A stretch of 64,000 nt of DNA from Culex pipiens pallens (lineage: Eukaryota; Arthropoda; Insecta; Diptera; Culicidae), in contig NC_068937.1 of NCBI RefSeq assembly GCF_016801865.2, positions 96,287,278-96,351,277 of the forward strand. The letters are read 5' to 3'. The notes below the pieces were generated by a model. The model ran no database searches. It was given only the letters and a program-made list of their open reading frames with translations, and was not told where the DNA came from. Shown one piece after another: positions 23,627 to 34,300 of this stretch (position 1 is its first letter; each line of letters begins with the position of its first letter). The translations under genes were made by a program, and so were the position numbers.

Positions 23627-24868
23627 TGTACAGCAATTCCCCACGAAAACATCATGGTTCGAAAAATAAGTTCTCCGATCGGGCTGGGGGTTCCTTGGCC
23701 GAAATAATTAGACCCATATTTTTTTGTTTGGCCATTAGGGTGACCTACGCCATGGTAGGGTGGTCTGAAAAATGGCAATTTTCGTCGATTTTCGCAAAAA
23801 ACACTTTTTTCAAAAAATCATATCTCCGCGCCATTTCATCCGATTTTAGCTGTCCTAGACGCAAAAGAAAGGTGATTAGTTTGGCTGTTTGGGAAAAATA
23901 GTATGAAGTTTCAAAAATCTAGCTTAACATATGAAAAGGTCGTATGAAAACTTAAAATGCTGTTTTGAAGGTCTCGGGACCAAAGAGCCTCTGTCTGAAA
24001 ATATTTTTATCGGATTCCTCGGAAAATTTCACCTAACATATCAAACAATTGTGAAGTTATGTTTTCGATGCTCTGAGATACGAATTTTTGAAAATAAAAA
24101 CTGAGTTTTTCGACGCGCCACGCTCAAAAATGGAAAAATGACGAAAACGGGAAAAAATCGACATTTTTCACTAAAACTGCGATAACCTGAAAATTTCAGC
24201 GATGAACTATACATGTAAGAGTACCAAAAGTTGTGTATTTCAATTACGAAAATTTTGGTACCCTAACATGTATAGGTCATCGCTGAAATTTTTAAGTTAT
24301 CGCCGTTTTAGTGAAAAAAGTCGATTTTTTCCCGTTTTCGTTATTTTCTCATTTTTGCGCATGGCGCGTCGAAAAACCCAGTTTTTATCTTCAAAAAATC
24401 GTATCTCAGAGTATCGAAAACATAACTTTACCACTTTTTGATATATTATGTGAAATTTTCCGAGGAATCCGATAAAAATATTTTCAGACATAGGCTCTTT
24501 GGTCCCGAGATCTTCAAAACAGCATTTTAAGTTTTCATACGACCTTTTCAAATGTTAAGTTAGATTTTTGAAACTTCATACTATTTTTCCCAAATAGCCA
24601 AACTAATCACCTTTCTTTTGCGTCTAGATAGCTAAAATCGGATGAAATGGCGCGGAGATATGATTTTTTGAAAAAAGTGGTTTTTGCGAAAATCGACGAA
24701 AATGGCCATTTTTCAGACCACCCTAACACGGCGTAGGTCACCCTAATGGCCAAACAAAAAAATACGGGTCTAATTATTTCGGCCAAGGAACCCCCAGAAA
24801 AATTTTGAGCCCGATCGGAGAACTTCTTTTTCGAATCATGCTGTTTTCGTGGGGAATTGCTGTATATA
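23627..24868. mobile_element. 1.24 kb palindromic foldback, family C
   Basis: The arms at about 23627-24230 and 24240-24868 are near reverse complements. The outer word 'cagcaattccccacgaaaac' pairs with the complement ending near 24862, and the centre lies near 24235. Frames on opposite strands mirror each other (for example 23596-23901 plus and 24607-24885 minus), showing they are shadows of the palindrome. No TSD could be fixed. Confidence 0.75.
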
Positions 24869-24899
24869 CACAGACCGCCAGACATTTGTTCAGTTTTTT

Positions 24900-25190
24900 A
24901 AACCGAGTCGATAGGTTTATATGAAGTTGAAGCATTCTATAACTTTTGATGGAATTTTCTGATCAATTTGATGTCTTCGGTAAAGTTGTAGGTATTTATG
25001 ATGACTATTCTGAACAAAATGGCACACGGAAAAATATTCCGATTTTTTAAGAAATTTTGTTTTTACAAAACTCGATGTGGATGAAAACTTTAATGTAAAA
25101 AATTTAAACATTCGTGAAATTTTCCGATTCTTCGAAAACAATATTTTCAAATTTTATTAATCAAAACTAACATTTCAAATGGCTGTAAAA
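24900..25190. repeat. B repeat fragment
   Basis: It shows the B words 'gatcaatttgatgtcttcgg' and 'ggcacacggaaaaat'. Confidence 0.6.
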
Positions 25191-25208
25191 TTGATAATAT
25201 TGGTATTT

Positions 25209-25284
25209 CGATGCCTCTGTGCCCTCTTGTACTAAGCTTGCTGGTTTTCCTATCTAGTTAGCATAAGAGAGTACAGAGGCATCG
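25209..25284. repeat. 76 bp inverted repeat
   Basis: The ends CGATGCCTCTGT and ACAGAGGCATCG are perfect complements, with weaker pairing inward ('actaag'/'cataag' region). ATTT lies on both sides (25205-25208 and 25285-25288), so it may be a tiny MITE. Confidence 0.5.
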
Positions 25285-25540
25285 ATTTACTCAATCTCAG
25301 GAACTACTTTCCTATTTCGAAAGTGAAAAATTGAAATGTATAGAGAATTTAGTGAACTTTTCGAAATTATCTTTTTCACAAATAGACATAATGAAACCAT
25401 GATGATTTTTTTACCTTAAACAAACCCCCAATGGGCTATAACTTGGATATGGAGCAATTTTTTGAAAAAATAAATCAAAAATCAATGTTAAATAAAAGTT
25501 TATTTTTTTTTAATATTTTATTTGTTTTAATAACTTTTTT

Positions 25541-26852
25541 GTGTAATTCTCTATCAACTCACACGAAATCGGGAAAAGTTGCCCCGACCCCTGTTCGATT
25601 TGCGTGAAACTTTGTCCTAAGGGGTAACTTGTGTCCCTGATCACGAATCCGAGGTCCGTTTTTTGATATCTCGTGACGGAGGGGCGGTACGACCCCTTGC
25701 ATTTTTGAGCATGCGAAAAAAGAGGTGTTATTCAATAATTTTTAAAATGAAATGGTGATGAGATACAAATTTTATGTAAAATTAGACGCCCGATTTGATG
25801 GCGTACTCAGAATTCCGAAAAAACTTATTTTTTCAAAGAAAAAAAAATACTAATTTTTTTTTAAACTCTGCCATTTTCCGTTACTCAACTGTAAAAAATG
25901 TTGGAACATTTCATTTTATGGGAAATTTAATGTACTTTTCGAATCTACATTGACCCAGAAGGGTCATTTTTTCATTTAGAACAACATTTTTCATTTTAAA
26001 ATTTCGTGTCTTTTCTAACTTTGCAGGGATATTTTTTAGAGTGTAACAATGTTCTACAAAGTTTTAGAGCAGACAATTACATAAATTTTGATACATATAC
26101 ATAAGGATTTTGCTTATGAACATCGCGAGTTATTGCGATTTTACGAAAAAAACTGTTGAAAAAGTTGGTCGTCGTCGATCATGGCCGTTCATGCTCACCC
26201 GCGACAGACACGGACGACGAAACAAAGAGAAACGCAAAAAGTAACTTTTTCAAAACTTTTTTTCGTAGAATCGTGATAACTCGTGATGTTTATAAGCAAA
26301 CTCTATATGTTTATGTATCAACATTTTTGTAATTGTCTGCTCTACAACTTTGTAGAACATTGTTACACTCTAAAAAAAATCCCTGCAAAGTTAGAAAAAA
26401 CACGAAATTTTAAAATGAAAATTTTTGTTCTGAATGAAAAAATTACCCTTTTCTGGGTCAATGTAGATTCGAAAAGAACATTAAATTTCCCTTAAAATTA
26501 CATTTTCCAAAAAAGATTACAGTCAAGTAACGGAAAATGGCAGAGTTTTTAATTTTTTTCTGGTATTTTTTTCGTTAAAAAATACGATTTTTCGGAATTC
26601 TGAGTACGGGCGTCTAATTTTACATAAAAGCCCCTATGACACCAAATTTCTATGTCATCACCGTTTCAGGATGCAAATTATTGAAAAACACCACCTTTTT
26701 TCGCATGCTCAAAAGTGGAAGGGGTCGTACCGTCCCTCCGTCACGAGATATCAAAATCGGATCAGGGGCAAAAGTTACCCCTTAGGACAAAGTTTCACGC
26801 AAATCGAAGAGGGGTCGGGGCAACTGCTGAGTGAGTTGGTGGAGGATTACCC
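25541..26852. mobile_element. 1.3 kb foldback element, family A copy 3
   Basis: The ends GTGTAATTCTC...GAGGATTACCC correspond to copies 1 and 2, with TTTT on both sides (25537-25540 and 26853-26856). The arms meet near 26190, around 'gatcatggccgttcatgctc'. It is a shorter member than copy 1, lacking the inner part of the arms. Confidence 0.78.
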
Positions 26853-26856
26853 TTTT

Positions 26857-28463
26857 AATATTCATAATTTTTCATTCAAAAACTTGAAATTTTTATGATA
26901 AAAAAAAGATTTAGTACTGTTCATTTGTGTTACTTTATTTTCTAAAATGTCCTCCTGATTACTTTGCTTAAGACATCACATCAATCAGAACTTCCCTTCC
27001 CAACATTAAGATTTTCAATAAGGATTGCTCAAATGAAAATTTGTGAGCATGCTCTTTCAATTATCCAGCAAGTCTTAAAAACTGTATCGCACTGTTCTTT
27101 TGAGTAACTGGTAACACTCCAGAGGGACTGAAGAAGTTAGTATTTTCAAAAATTAGTTTTTAAATAAAATAAAACAAAAAAAATGGACAAAAAGATAACT
27201 TATGAACTTTTCTCTTCCAAAAGCAGAACGAGAGAAGTGTTGCCATATTTTTTGTTGACAAAAATACGATATTTTGACATTACATTTAAACAATGTTAAC
27301 AATTTTAGCTTTTGCATAAATGTATGTTAAATTCCTTAAAAAAAATTATCTCATTATAACTAAATTGATCTCCTGCCACAATAGCTCTATCCCAATAGAA
27401 ATCTCCCATTGCGACCTACTAGAAATTCACTCAAAATCCCCCACTAAACGACAGAAACACAAGCTGCGCCATTGAGCCCCAGCCTATTTGTGTTCCGCTG
27501 CACAAACCCGCCCCGTTTTGCAATAGATCCTCTTGCCACAACTCAATGTTCGCCATTGTGCGAGCGAAACGCTTTCATCGCACAACAATCGTCCTCGGTC
27601 CTGGCTACTGTCGGAAGCTTTTGTGCTGATGCTGGTGGTGATGAAGTGTGCAAGTGTTGCGAGGCCACGATTATAATGGCATTGAAGCGCAATGAAAGCT
27701 TTTCGAATCCTTCTTCTTTTCTCTTCACTTCTGTCACTTTGCATTAACTCCTTCCCCCCTCCAAGTTCAAGCCTTGAGGAAACTCAATCAAATCGCAATC
27801 GCTTTTGTCGTCCTCGGTGTTTTCTACCAGGGCAAAAGGAAGGCGCCTGAAGGCACCATTCAAGCGTGCGTCAGAACGACAGTCAACGCGTCAACGCAGA
27901 GCCATTAAAAGGAAGAATGCCAAGTGTTGCTGGCAGCACTGGTGGTGATCCTTTAGTCTCTCTCTCGCTTGCTGAAAGACTCACTCACAGCAAGGCAGGG
28001 AACAATAGTCCTTTGACGCAATTGCTGTCAGCGAAACGCTTCAGATGAACATAGTGAACACTAACTTTTGAGAGCAAAGTTAGAAGTCGGTGATTAAATT
28101 TAAATTTTTGATATTTGAAAAAAATACTCATGTCTGTCCCCAAAATATCAAAATGACTCCAACAAATCCATCTTCAAAAGTATAACAACGCTATTCAAAA
28201 CTGATTGTTTTTATCCTGCTCACGTCAGAGAATTTTGAATAAGCTAAACTTTTTCAACTAATGAAATCTGTAAAAAACTCTTTCATGTCCAAACATCTTC
28301 AAAAGCTTGATAACTTTGTGATGTTTATTTAATGTTTTAGAACTTTGCCATAGTTTGAAAAATAACAACGACTTGATCCTCACAAAGTATTGCTCAAATC
28401 CCTGAAAACCGGGCATCACCAGTCTTAATTAGGGTGGTTCAAACATGTCAATTCGCCATCAAT
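26857..28463. other. No gene recognised; possible host intergenic DNA
   Basis: The segment 27400-28060 is less AT-rich than its surroundings. Frames of 60-91 codons overlap on both strands there, and none has a recognisable domain. Confidence 0.4.
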
Positions 28464-28474
28464 GACTGAATTAT

Positions 28475-28602
28475 GTTCTATGTTCTATGTTCTATGTTCT
28501 ATGTTCTCCTGTCTCGTCAGAGGCGCTGGAGCAGAAATCCCACGTTAGAGGAAGGCCATGCCCCGGGGGGCGTAGTGCCAATAGTTTCGTTTTTTTTTTT
28601 TC
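28475..28602 (-). mobile_element. 128 bp retroposon with (GAACATA)n tail, 11 bp TSD
   Basis: Direct repeats GACTGAATTAT flank it (28464-28474 and 28603-28613). On the minus strand it runs from 'cactacgccccccggggcat' through 'cctctaacgtgggatttctg' to a tail of about five heptamers GAACATA (28475-28507). The tail is the complement of the unit that forms the large array starting at 29269. The 5' end on this strand carries a run of A. I do not recognise the family. Confidence 0.75.
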
Positions 28603-28743
28603 GACTGAATTATAGAGACGAGCCGCAAACTCAAATACATTTTTTTTCAGATGCCTACAATTTTTGCTGAGGCCGTACTTTTATCTTCAAACGTCCTTAG
28701 AGAGCGTTCTTTTACTACGTAACGCAGTTGGTGGAAAGAAGAG

Positions 28744-29228
28744 ATTAGTGCGCTGACCACGGGGACGCGCTATCTTGTTTTTGCATACTCATTTTCATTT
28801 CTTTTGTGTCGCTGTTTGTGTGCTTGGGTGCGTGGTTATTATATATAGGTGAAGGGATTTTATTAAATGATCATTATATTGCATTACTATATTTAATTGA
28901 TTATATAACCACACTATATTCTACACTTAACACATTATTCAAAACACATATGAAACTGTAAACTGGAGCGTTTGGTACGGTATGTCCACGCATCCATCCT
29001 CCCCTGTAGATTCTGTGAAATGTGATCCGTTCTCAGAATCCTCTCTGCGGTAAACACAACGTAGTAGGGCTGGCCGCTTTAATTTTTGCAATACATTTTC
29101 GGGTGTTCTCGGATGTACTGCAATTAATCATAATGACAAGAAAAGTGCTTGGGGCCTAATCTTATCACAAGACTTTCCAGCATGCTTTCATCGGACTGGC
29201 TGCGTTTGTGTTAGATTAGATTAGATTA
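28744..29228 (+). mobile_element. 485 bp SINE-like retroposon, 25 bp TSD, (ATTAG)n tail
   Basis: Near-identical 25 bp repeats flank it (28719-28743 and 29229-29253, one mismatch). The 3' end is the shared domain (28970-29228: 'gtttggtacggtatgtccac' to 'ggactggctgcg') followed by ATTAG repeats. The 5' part ('ccacggggacgcgctatc') resembles the 5' end of the retroposon in 18714-19966. No A/B boxes were found in the plus-strand head. Confidence 0.75.
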
Positions 29229-29261
29229 GTAACGCAGTTGGGGGAAAGAAGAGGGGAGTGG

Positions 29262-31360
29262 TTTTTTGTTCTATTTTCTATGTTCTATGTTCTATGTTCT
29301 ATGTTCTATGTTCTATGTTCTATGTTCTATGTTCTATGTTCTATGTTCTATGTTCTATGTTCTATGTTCTATGTTCTATGTTCTATGTTCTATGTTCTAT
29401 GTTCTATGTTCTATGTTCTATGTTCTATGTTCTATGTTCTATGTTCTATGTTCTATGTTCTATGTTCTATGTTCTATGTTCTATGTTCTATGTTCTATGT
29501 TCTATGTTCTATGTTCTATGTTCTATGTTCTATGTTCTATGTTCTATGTTCTATGTTCTATGTTCTATGTTCTATGTTCTATGTTCTATGTTCTATGTTC
29601 TATGTTCTATGTTCTATGTTCTATGTTCTATGTTCTATGTTCTATGTTCTATGTTCTATGTTCTATGTTCTATGTTCTATGTTCTATGTTCTATGTTCTA
29701 TGTTCTATGTTCTATGTTCTATGTTCTATGTTCTATGTTCTATGTTCTATGTTCTATGTTCTATGTTATATGTTATATGTTATATGTTATATGTTATATG
29801 TTATATGTTATATGTTATATGTTATATGTTATATGTTATATGTTATATGTTATATGTTATATGTTATATGTTATATGTTATATGTTCTATGTTGTTTTTT
29901 GTTTTTTGTTTTTTGTTTTTTGTTTTTTGTTTTTTGTTTTTTGTTTTTTGTTTTTTGTTTTTTGTTTTTTGTTTTTTGTTTTTTGTTTTTTGTTTTTTGT
30001 TTTTTGTTTTTTGTTTTTTGTTTTTTGTTTTTTGTTTTTTGTTTTTTGTTTTTTGTTTTTTGTTTTTTGTTTTTTGTTTTTTGTTTTTTGTTTTTTGTTT
30101 TTTGTTTTTTGTTTTTTGTTTTTTGTTTTTTGTTTTTTGTTTTTTGTTTTTTGTTTTTTGTTTTTTGTTTTTTGTTTTTTGTTTTTTGTTTTTTGTTTTT
30201 TGTTTTTTGTTTTTTGTTTTTTGTTTTTTGTTTTTTGTTTTTTGTTTTTTGTTTTTTGTTTTTTGTTTTTTGTTTTTTGTTTTTTGTTTTTTGTTTTTTG
30301 TTTTTTGTTTTTTGTTTTTTGTTTTTTGTTTTTTGTTTTTTGTTTTTTGTTTTTTGTTTTTTGTTTTTTGTTTTTTGTTTTTTGTTTTTTGTTTTTTGTT
30401 TTTTGTTTTTTGTTTTTTGTTTTTTGTTTTTTGTTTTTTGTTTTTTGTTTTTTGTTTTTTGTTTTTTGTTTTTTGTTTTTTGTTTTTTGTTTTTTGTTTT
30501 TTGTTTTTTGTTTTTTGTTTTTTGTTTTTTGTTTTTTGTTTTTTGTTTTTTGTTTTTTGTTTTTTGTTTTTTGTTTTTTGTTTTTTGTTTTTTGTTTTTT
30601 GTTTTTTGTTTTTTGTTTTTTGTTTTTTGTTTTTTGTTTTTTGTTTTTTGTTTTTTGTTTTTTGTTTTTTGTTTTTTGTTTTTTGTTTTTTGTTTTTTGT
30701 TTTTTGTTTTTTGTTTTTTGTTTTTTGTTTTTTGTTTTTTGTTTTTTGTTTTTTGTTTTTTGTTTTTTGTTTTTTGTTTTTTGTTTTTTGTTTTTTGTTT
30801 TTTGTTTTTTGTTTTTTGTTTTTTGTTTTTTGTTTTTTGTTTTTTGTTTTTTTGTTTTTTGTTTTTTGTTTTTTGTTTTTTGTTTTTTTGTTTTTTGTTT
30901 TTTGTTTTTTGTTTTTTGTTTTTTGTTTTTTGTTTTTTGTTTTTTGTTTTTTGTTTTTTGTTTTTTGTTTTTTGTTTTTTGTTTTTTGTTTTTTGTTTTT
31001 TGTTTTTTGTTTTTTGTTTTTTGTTTTTTGTTTTTTGTTTTTTGTTTTTTGTTTTTTGTTTTTTGTTTTTTGTTTTTTGTTTTTTGTTTTTTGTTTTTTG
31101 TTTTTTGTTTTTTGTTTTTTGTTTTTTGTTTTTTGTTTTTTTGTTTTTTGTTTTTTGTTTTTTGTTTTTTGTTTTTTGTTTTTTTGTTTTTTGTTTTTTG
31201 TTTTTTGTTTTTTGTTTTTTGTTTTTTGTTTTTTGTTTTTTGTTTTTTGTTTTTTGTTTTTTGTTTTTTGTTTTTTGTTTTTTGTTTTTTGTTTTTTGTT
31301 TTTTGTTTTTTGTTTTTTGTTTTTTGTTTTTTGTTTTTTGTTTTTTGTTTTTTGTTTTTT
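29262..31360. repeat. 2.1 kb heptamer array in three blocks
   Basis: On the plus strand there is one TTTTTTG and one TTCTATT unit, then TTCTATG x70 (29276-29765), TTATATG x17 (29766-29884), one TTCTATG, a 3 bp slip, and about 208 units of TTTTTTG (29895-31360), four of them with an extra T. Blocks are internally almost perfect and change abruptly. All three units share the pattern TTNTNTG. Period 7 with no stop in any frame produces 500-700 codon open frames on both strands; these are artefacts. Confidence 0.98.
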
Positions 31361-31545
31361 AATCCGTACTTGGAGATCATGTAACTGACGAGCGTTACTT
31401 GGTCCAAGCGGGTCTTGCCGATGTACTCGGAGAAAATGCCCCATACCATCTAACCTTTCAAGGTAACTTTTTCCGTGACTTGCTGCCAGCTCGATGCAAC
31501 AGCCGCAAGTGTGGTATGACCATCCCTTTCTGTTGATGGCTTTGA
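31361..31545 (-). pseudogene. Coding-like remnant next to the (AAAAAAC)n tract
   Basis: On the minus strand a frame reading about 28 residues (ending near 31453) is broken by TAG. In the same frame it then continues with MVWGIFSEYIGKTRLDQVTL and about ten more residues up to the array at 31360. The composition is protein-like and GC-richer than its surroundings. No family could be assigned. It could be the 3' end of a retroposed gene whose A-rich tail became the array, or a chance frame. Confidence 0.3.
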
Positions 31546-31547
31546 AT

Positions 31548-31747
31548 AGAGAGCCTGGAGCTTATTAGAGAACGGACATCTCAAACCAAAAGTACCAATC
31601 GAAGCACAAGAACTGTCAAACGGAGGTACCAATCGAGCATAAGACAAAGGATTTTGCTCGATTGGTACCTCCGTTTGACAGTTCTCGTGCTTCGATTGGT
31701 ACTTTTGGTTTGAGATGTCCGTTCTCTAATAAGCTCCAGGCTCTCTA
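31548..31747. mobile_element. 200 bp near-perfect inverted repeat with 9 bp direct repeats
   Basis: The arms 31548-31639 and 31655-31746 (92 bp each) pair with one mismatch seen, around a 15 nt loop. GCTTTGAAT lies on both sides (31539-31547 and 31748-31756). A 9 bp duplication and arms reaching almost to the centre fit a Foldback- or Mutator-type MITE. The near identity of the arms implies recent origin or arm conversion. Confidence 0.85.
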
Positions 31748-31759
31748 GCTTTGAATCGT

Positions 31760-32974
31760 CACTGTACGTTCGACTGAATTTTGTTAGAAATATTCTATTT
31801 CTTCTAAAGCGTTTGATTTTTATCTTCATCCAGTAAGAGGGTTAATGTCAGTGAAGATAGAAACGATCAAAAATATTTTTGTTCAATTTCATTTCAATTT
31901 TACAAAGAAACATTCAACTTCTTTTTCCGATATCTTCTAAGTTCGATTTTTCTGAATGCCAAATCCATCGAGCATTACGAGCTTTGCATATTTAAACAAA
32001 ACCATCGTCCTTTGGAATCCCCAACCGAGAACCTTCCCCAAAGCAGAAGGACATAGCAGTTGATCGAAAGCTACTATTTACATAAATTAAATCACTATTC
32101 CTTCCAGCTAGTCTCGCTGGAAAGAACTGCTCCACTGTTCAATTACGTACCGCGTACGCCCCATATCGCGCTGCCGGAATCTGGAGAACGAAAAAAAAAC
32201 TTGTTAACATCAATTTCCAGTCATCATTACCAATCACGGACATCCCCACAGGCTTAGCAATGCTAAAGTGGCGTATCGATAATTGAAATGTCGTTCAACT
32301 GGGCGAAGATGAACGCTCTGATTCATCATTTTAAAAGCAGGGCATTTTTCAACCGGATTTGAGTTCATCCGGGAGGTCGTAAGAAATGTCAGACCGTAGT
32401 CGCACAGAACAGAAGCGCGCAATGACCTGCCGGTTTTTGGGGGGGGGGGGGTTCAATTTTGGACTTGTTCGGAGAATTACTCGCTTGAGCCGGACCTGGA
32501 GGCGTGAAATCCCGTCCCGCCCGTAATTATGGGTGATCTTTCAATTTTACACTGATTGTTGTTTGGGCAAACAATAATCGATTGATGGATTTGGGGAATG
32601 GTTCGAGGCGTAATTTGATTTTTTTGGAGGTGAGTTTGTTTGTCGGACAATCGAGGTTGAGGCTCGTGTTCTAGAACAGTAAAAGCCAAGCTGTCTACCA
32701 GGTCAATGCAAAGTTCGGTTTCAGCAGAAATTATTATTATGTTAAAGCTGAAAACAAAGATCAACAAACTTCTGGTTTCTTCAACTTTAGAATTTCATCC
32801 CGTACCTTCCAGGACATAACGGAGTTACTCCCGTTTATCAACAGGCTGCAATCGTTCATATACCTGTAAACACGCTCAAGCCCGGAGGCTCCCTTTGACG
32901 CAATAAATCTTCCCCCACCGTTCTGACGAGCTACAGTTAATATTTGTTACAAAATAAATCACTTTTTTTTTCAG
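31760..32974. other. No gene recognised
   Basis: Mixed-composition DNA with a poly-G run near 32440-32451. Short frames have no recognisable domain. It may be an intron or upstream region if the candidate exon at 32975 is real. Confidence 0.4.
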
Positions 32975-33120
32975 CCAGCGCCAAGCAAAATCAAACAAAA
33001 ATCACGCATATAAACGCTGCCTCGATGGCCACGCCACACCACATCCCGAGCCATTATCGCCTCGAGACTTTGGTTGTTTATCACGATGGCACGACGGTCA
33101 ACAAGCGGCAGCAGCAGCAG
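32975..33120 (+). CDS. Candidate exon, unknown protein
   Basis: A pyrimidine tract ending TTTTTTTTTCAG precedes 32975, and the segment ends CAGCAGCAG at 33120 before a GT (gtcggt). An ATG at 33025 opens a frame beginning MATPHHIPSHYRLETLVVYH and ending in a Gln run, so this would be a first coding exon with about 50 nt of leader. A second frame is also open, no partner exons are identified, and the protein is not recognised. The call rests on splice-like signals and base composition. Confidence 0.25.
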
Positions 33121-33984
33121 GTCGGTCTAGTCTGTTCAAGTTCTAGGAATGGGGAGCAAAAATTCCGCACATTGCTGCGCGCAGCGCAGACAAATGGAAG
33201 TGAAACTTGTAGTTGCGCTAGGCATCGCCGATGGCACCACTAGCGTTTGACGTTTGAAGTTTTCGCTACTGGCCAATAGATTGCGCTAGCGTCGAATGAC
33301 TTTGAACCAGCTCTAAACAACTCAATTCTGATTGTCTATGGCTCCAACATCTAGGGCCACGCGATCCTACTGGAAAAAGGAGGACGTTCCGGGCCTGGTG
33401 TTGTTGACATACACGGCTCACGTGTCGTCCTCTTGGAGTGACTAGCCGTGGAGACACCAGATGTAGACACGAGACGAAGTCTCGTCGTCGTCGGTGATGT
33501 CCGGCATAAATCTTTTCCTTTTTTTCGCGCAGGGTTTTCATCATCATGGCGTAACGATGTCCAACCTGGTAGCGGGGCTCGGGTGATGACAACTGTGTTG
33601 ACGACGACACACTAGTTGGGCGCATCGAAGAACGTCAACGAAATCGGGCTGCAGAGGAGGTCTTTCGTGGCAGGTTGTTGATGGAAAGCTGGGCTTGTTT
33701 GTTTGGACAATCGGGATGCTGTTTTTCCAGTGGGAGATGAAAAGAAAAGAATAGCAAATTGGAAGTTAATGGGCAGCAGGCAGGGAATCTGCCGTGTTGG
33801 GTAAAAGACGCTGGGAAGTTCATTTTGTTGCGTGATTTCAAAGGTTTTCCTCAACGAGAAAGGCAAAAGGGTATGGAGCAATTCTCCCGAGAATTTACAA
33901 TTTTTTTCTGCAATTTTTTTTTTATTTGGATAAAACTTTGCTTTTACTTTTTCATGATGAAGAAAGACGATTTTGACACGTTCC
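33121..33984. other. No gene recognised
   Basis: GC-richer sequence around 33260-33650, with overlapping frames on both strands and no recognisable domain. Confidence 0.4.
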
Positions 33985-34300
33985 ATACAAAAATGTCATT
34001 GAAGTATTCTAAAATCTGTATTTTGAGATTTTTTGTAGCATTTGTATGTGGTATTTGGTCATTTGGTCATTTGGTCATTTGATCATCTGGTCATTTGGTA
34101 ATTTTTTTCATTTGGTCATTTGGTCATTTTTTTCATTTGGTCATTTGGTCATTTGGTCGTTTGGTCATTTGGTCATTTGGTATTTTTTTTCATTTGGTCA
34201 TTTGGTCATTTAGTCCATACGAAAAGGCCATTGAAATATTCTAAAATCTGTATTTTCTGGTTTTCTGTAGCATTTGTATGTGGTATTTGGTATTTGTATT
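33985..34300. repeat. (CATTTGGT)n octamer array flanked by direct repeats
   Basis: Irregular CATTTGGT units fill 34050-34210. On both sides lie diverged copies of an 80 bp sequence containing 'tattctaaaatctgtatttt' (about 33999 and 34233). The layout suggests a local tandem duplication with the octamer array between the copies. Confidence 0.85.

Noticed and set aside
24297..24885. Pair of minus frames resembling 23596-23901 in reverse
   Set aside because: They come from the two arms of the palindrome at 23627-24868.
29238..31388. Giant open frames (698-716 codons plus; 520-526 codons minus)
   Set aside because: They are produced by heptamers that contain no stop in any frame. All three plus frames are open at once and the 'protein' is a seven-residue repeat.
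31548..31747. miRNA precursor
   Set aside because: The 92 bp nearly perfect stem and the flanking 9 bp direct repeats fit a transposon better than a miRNA hairpin.
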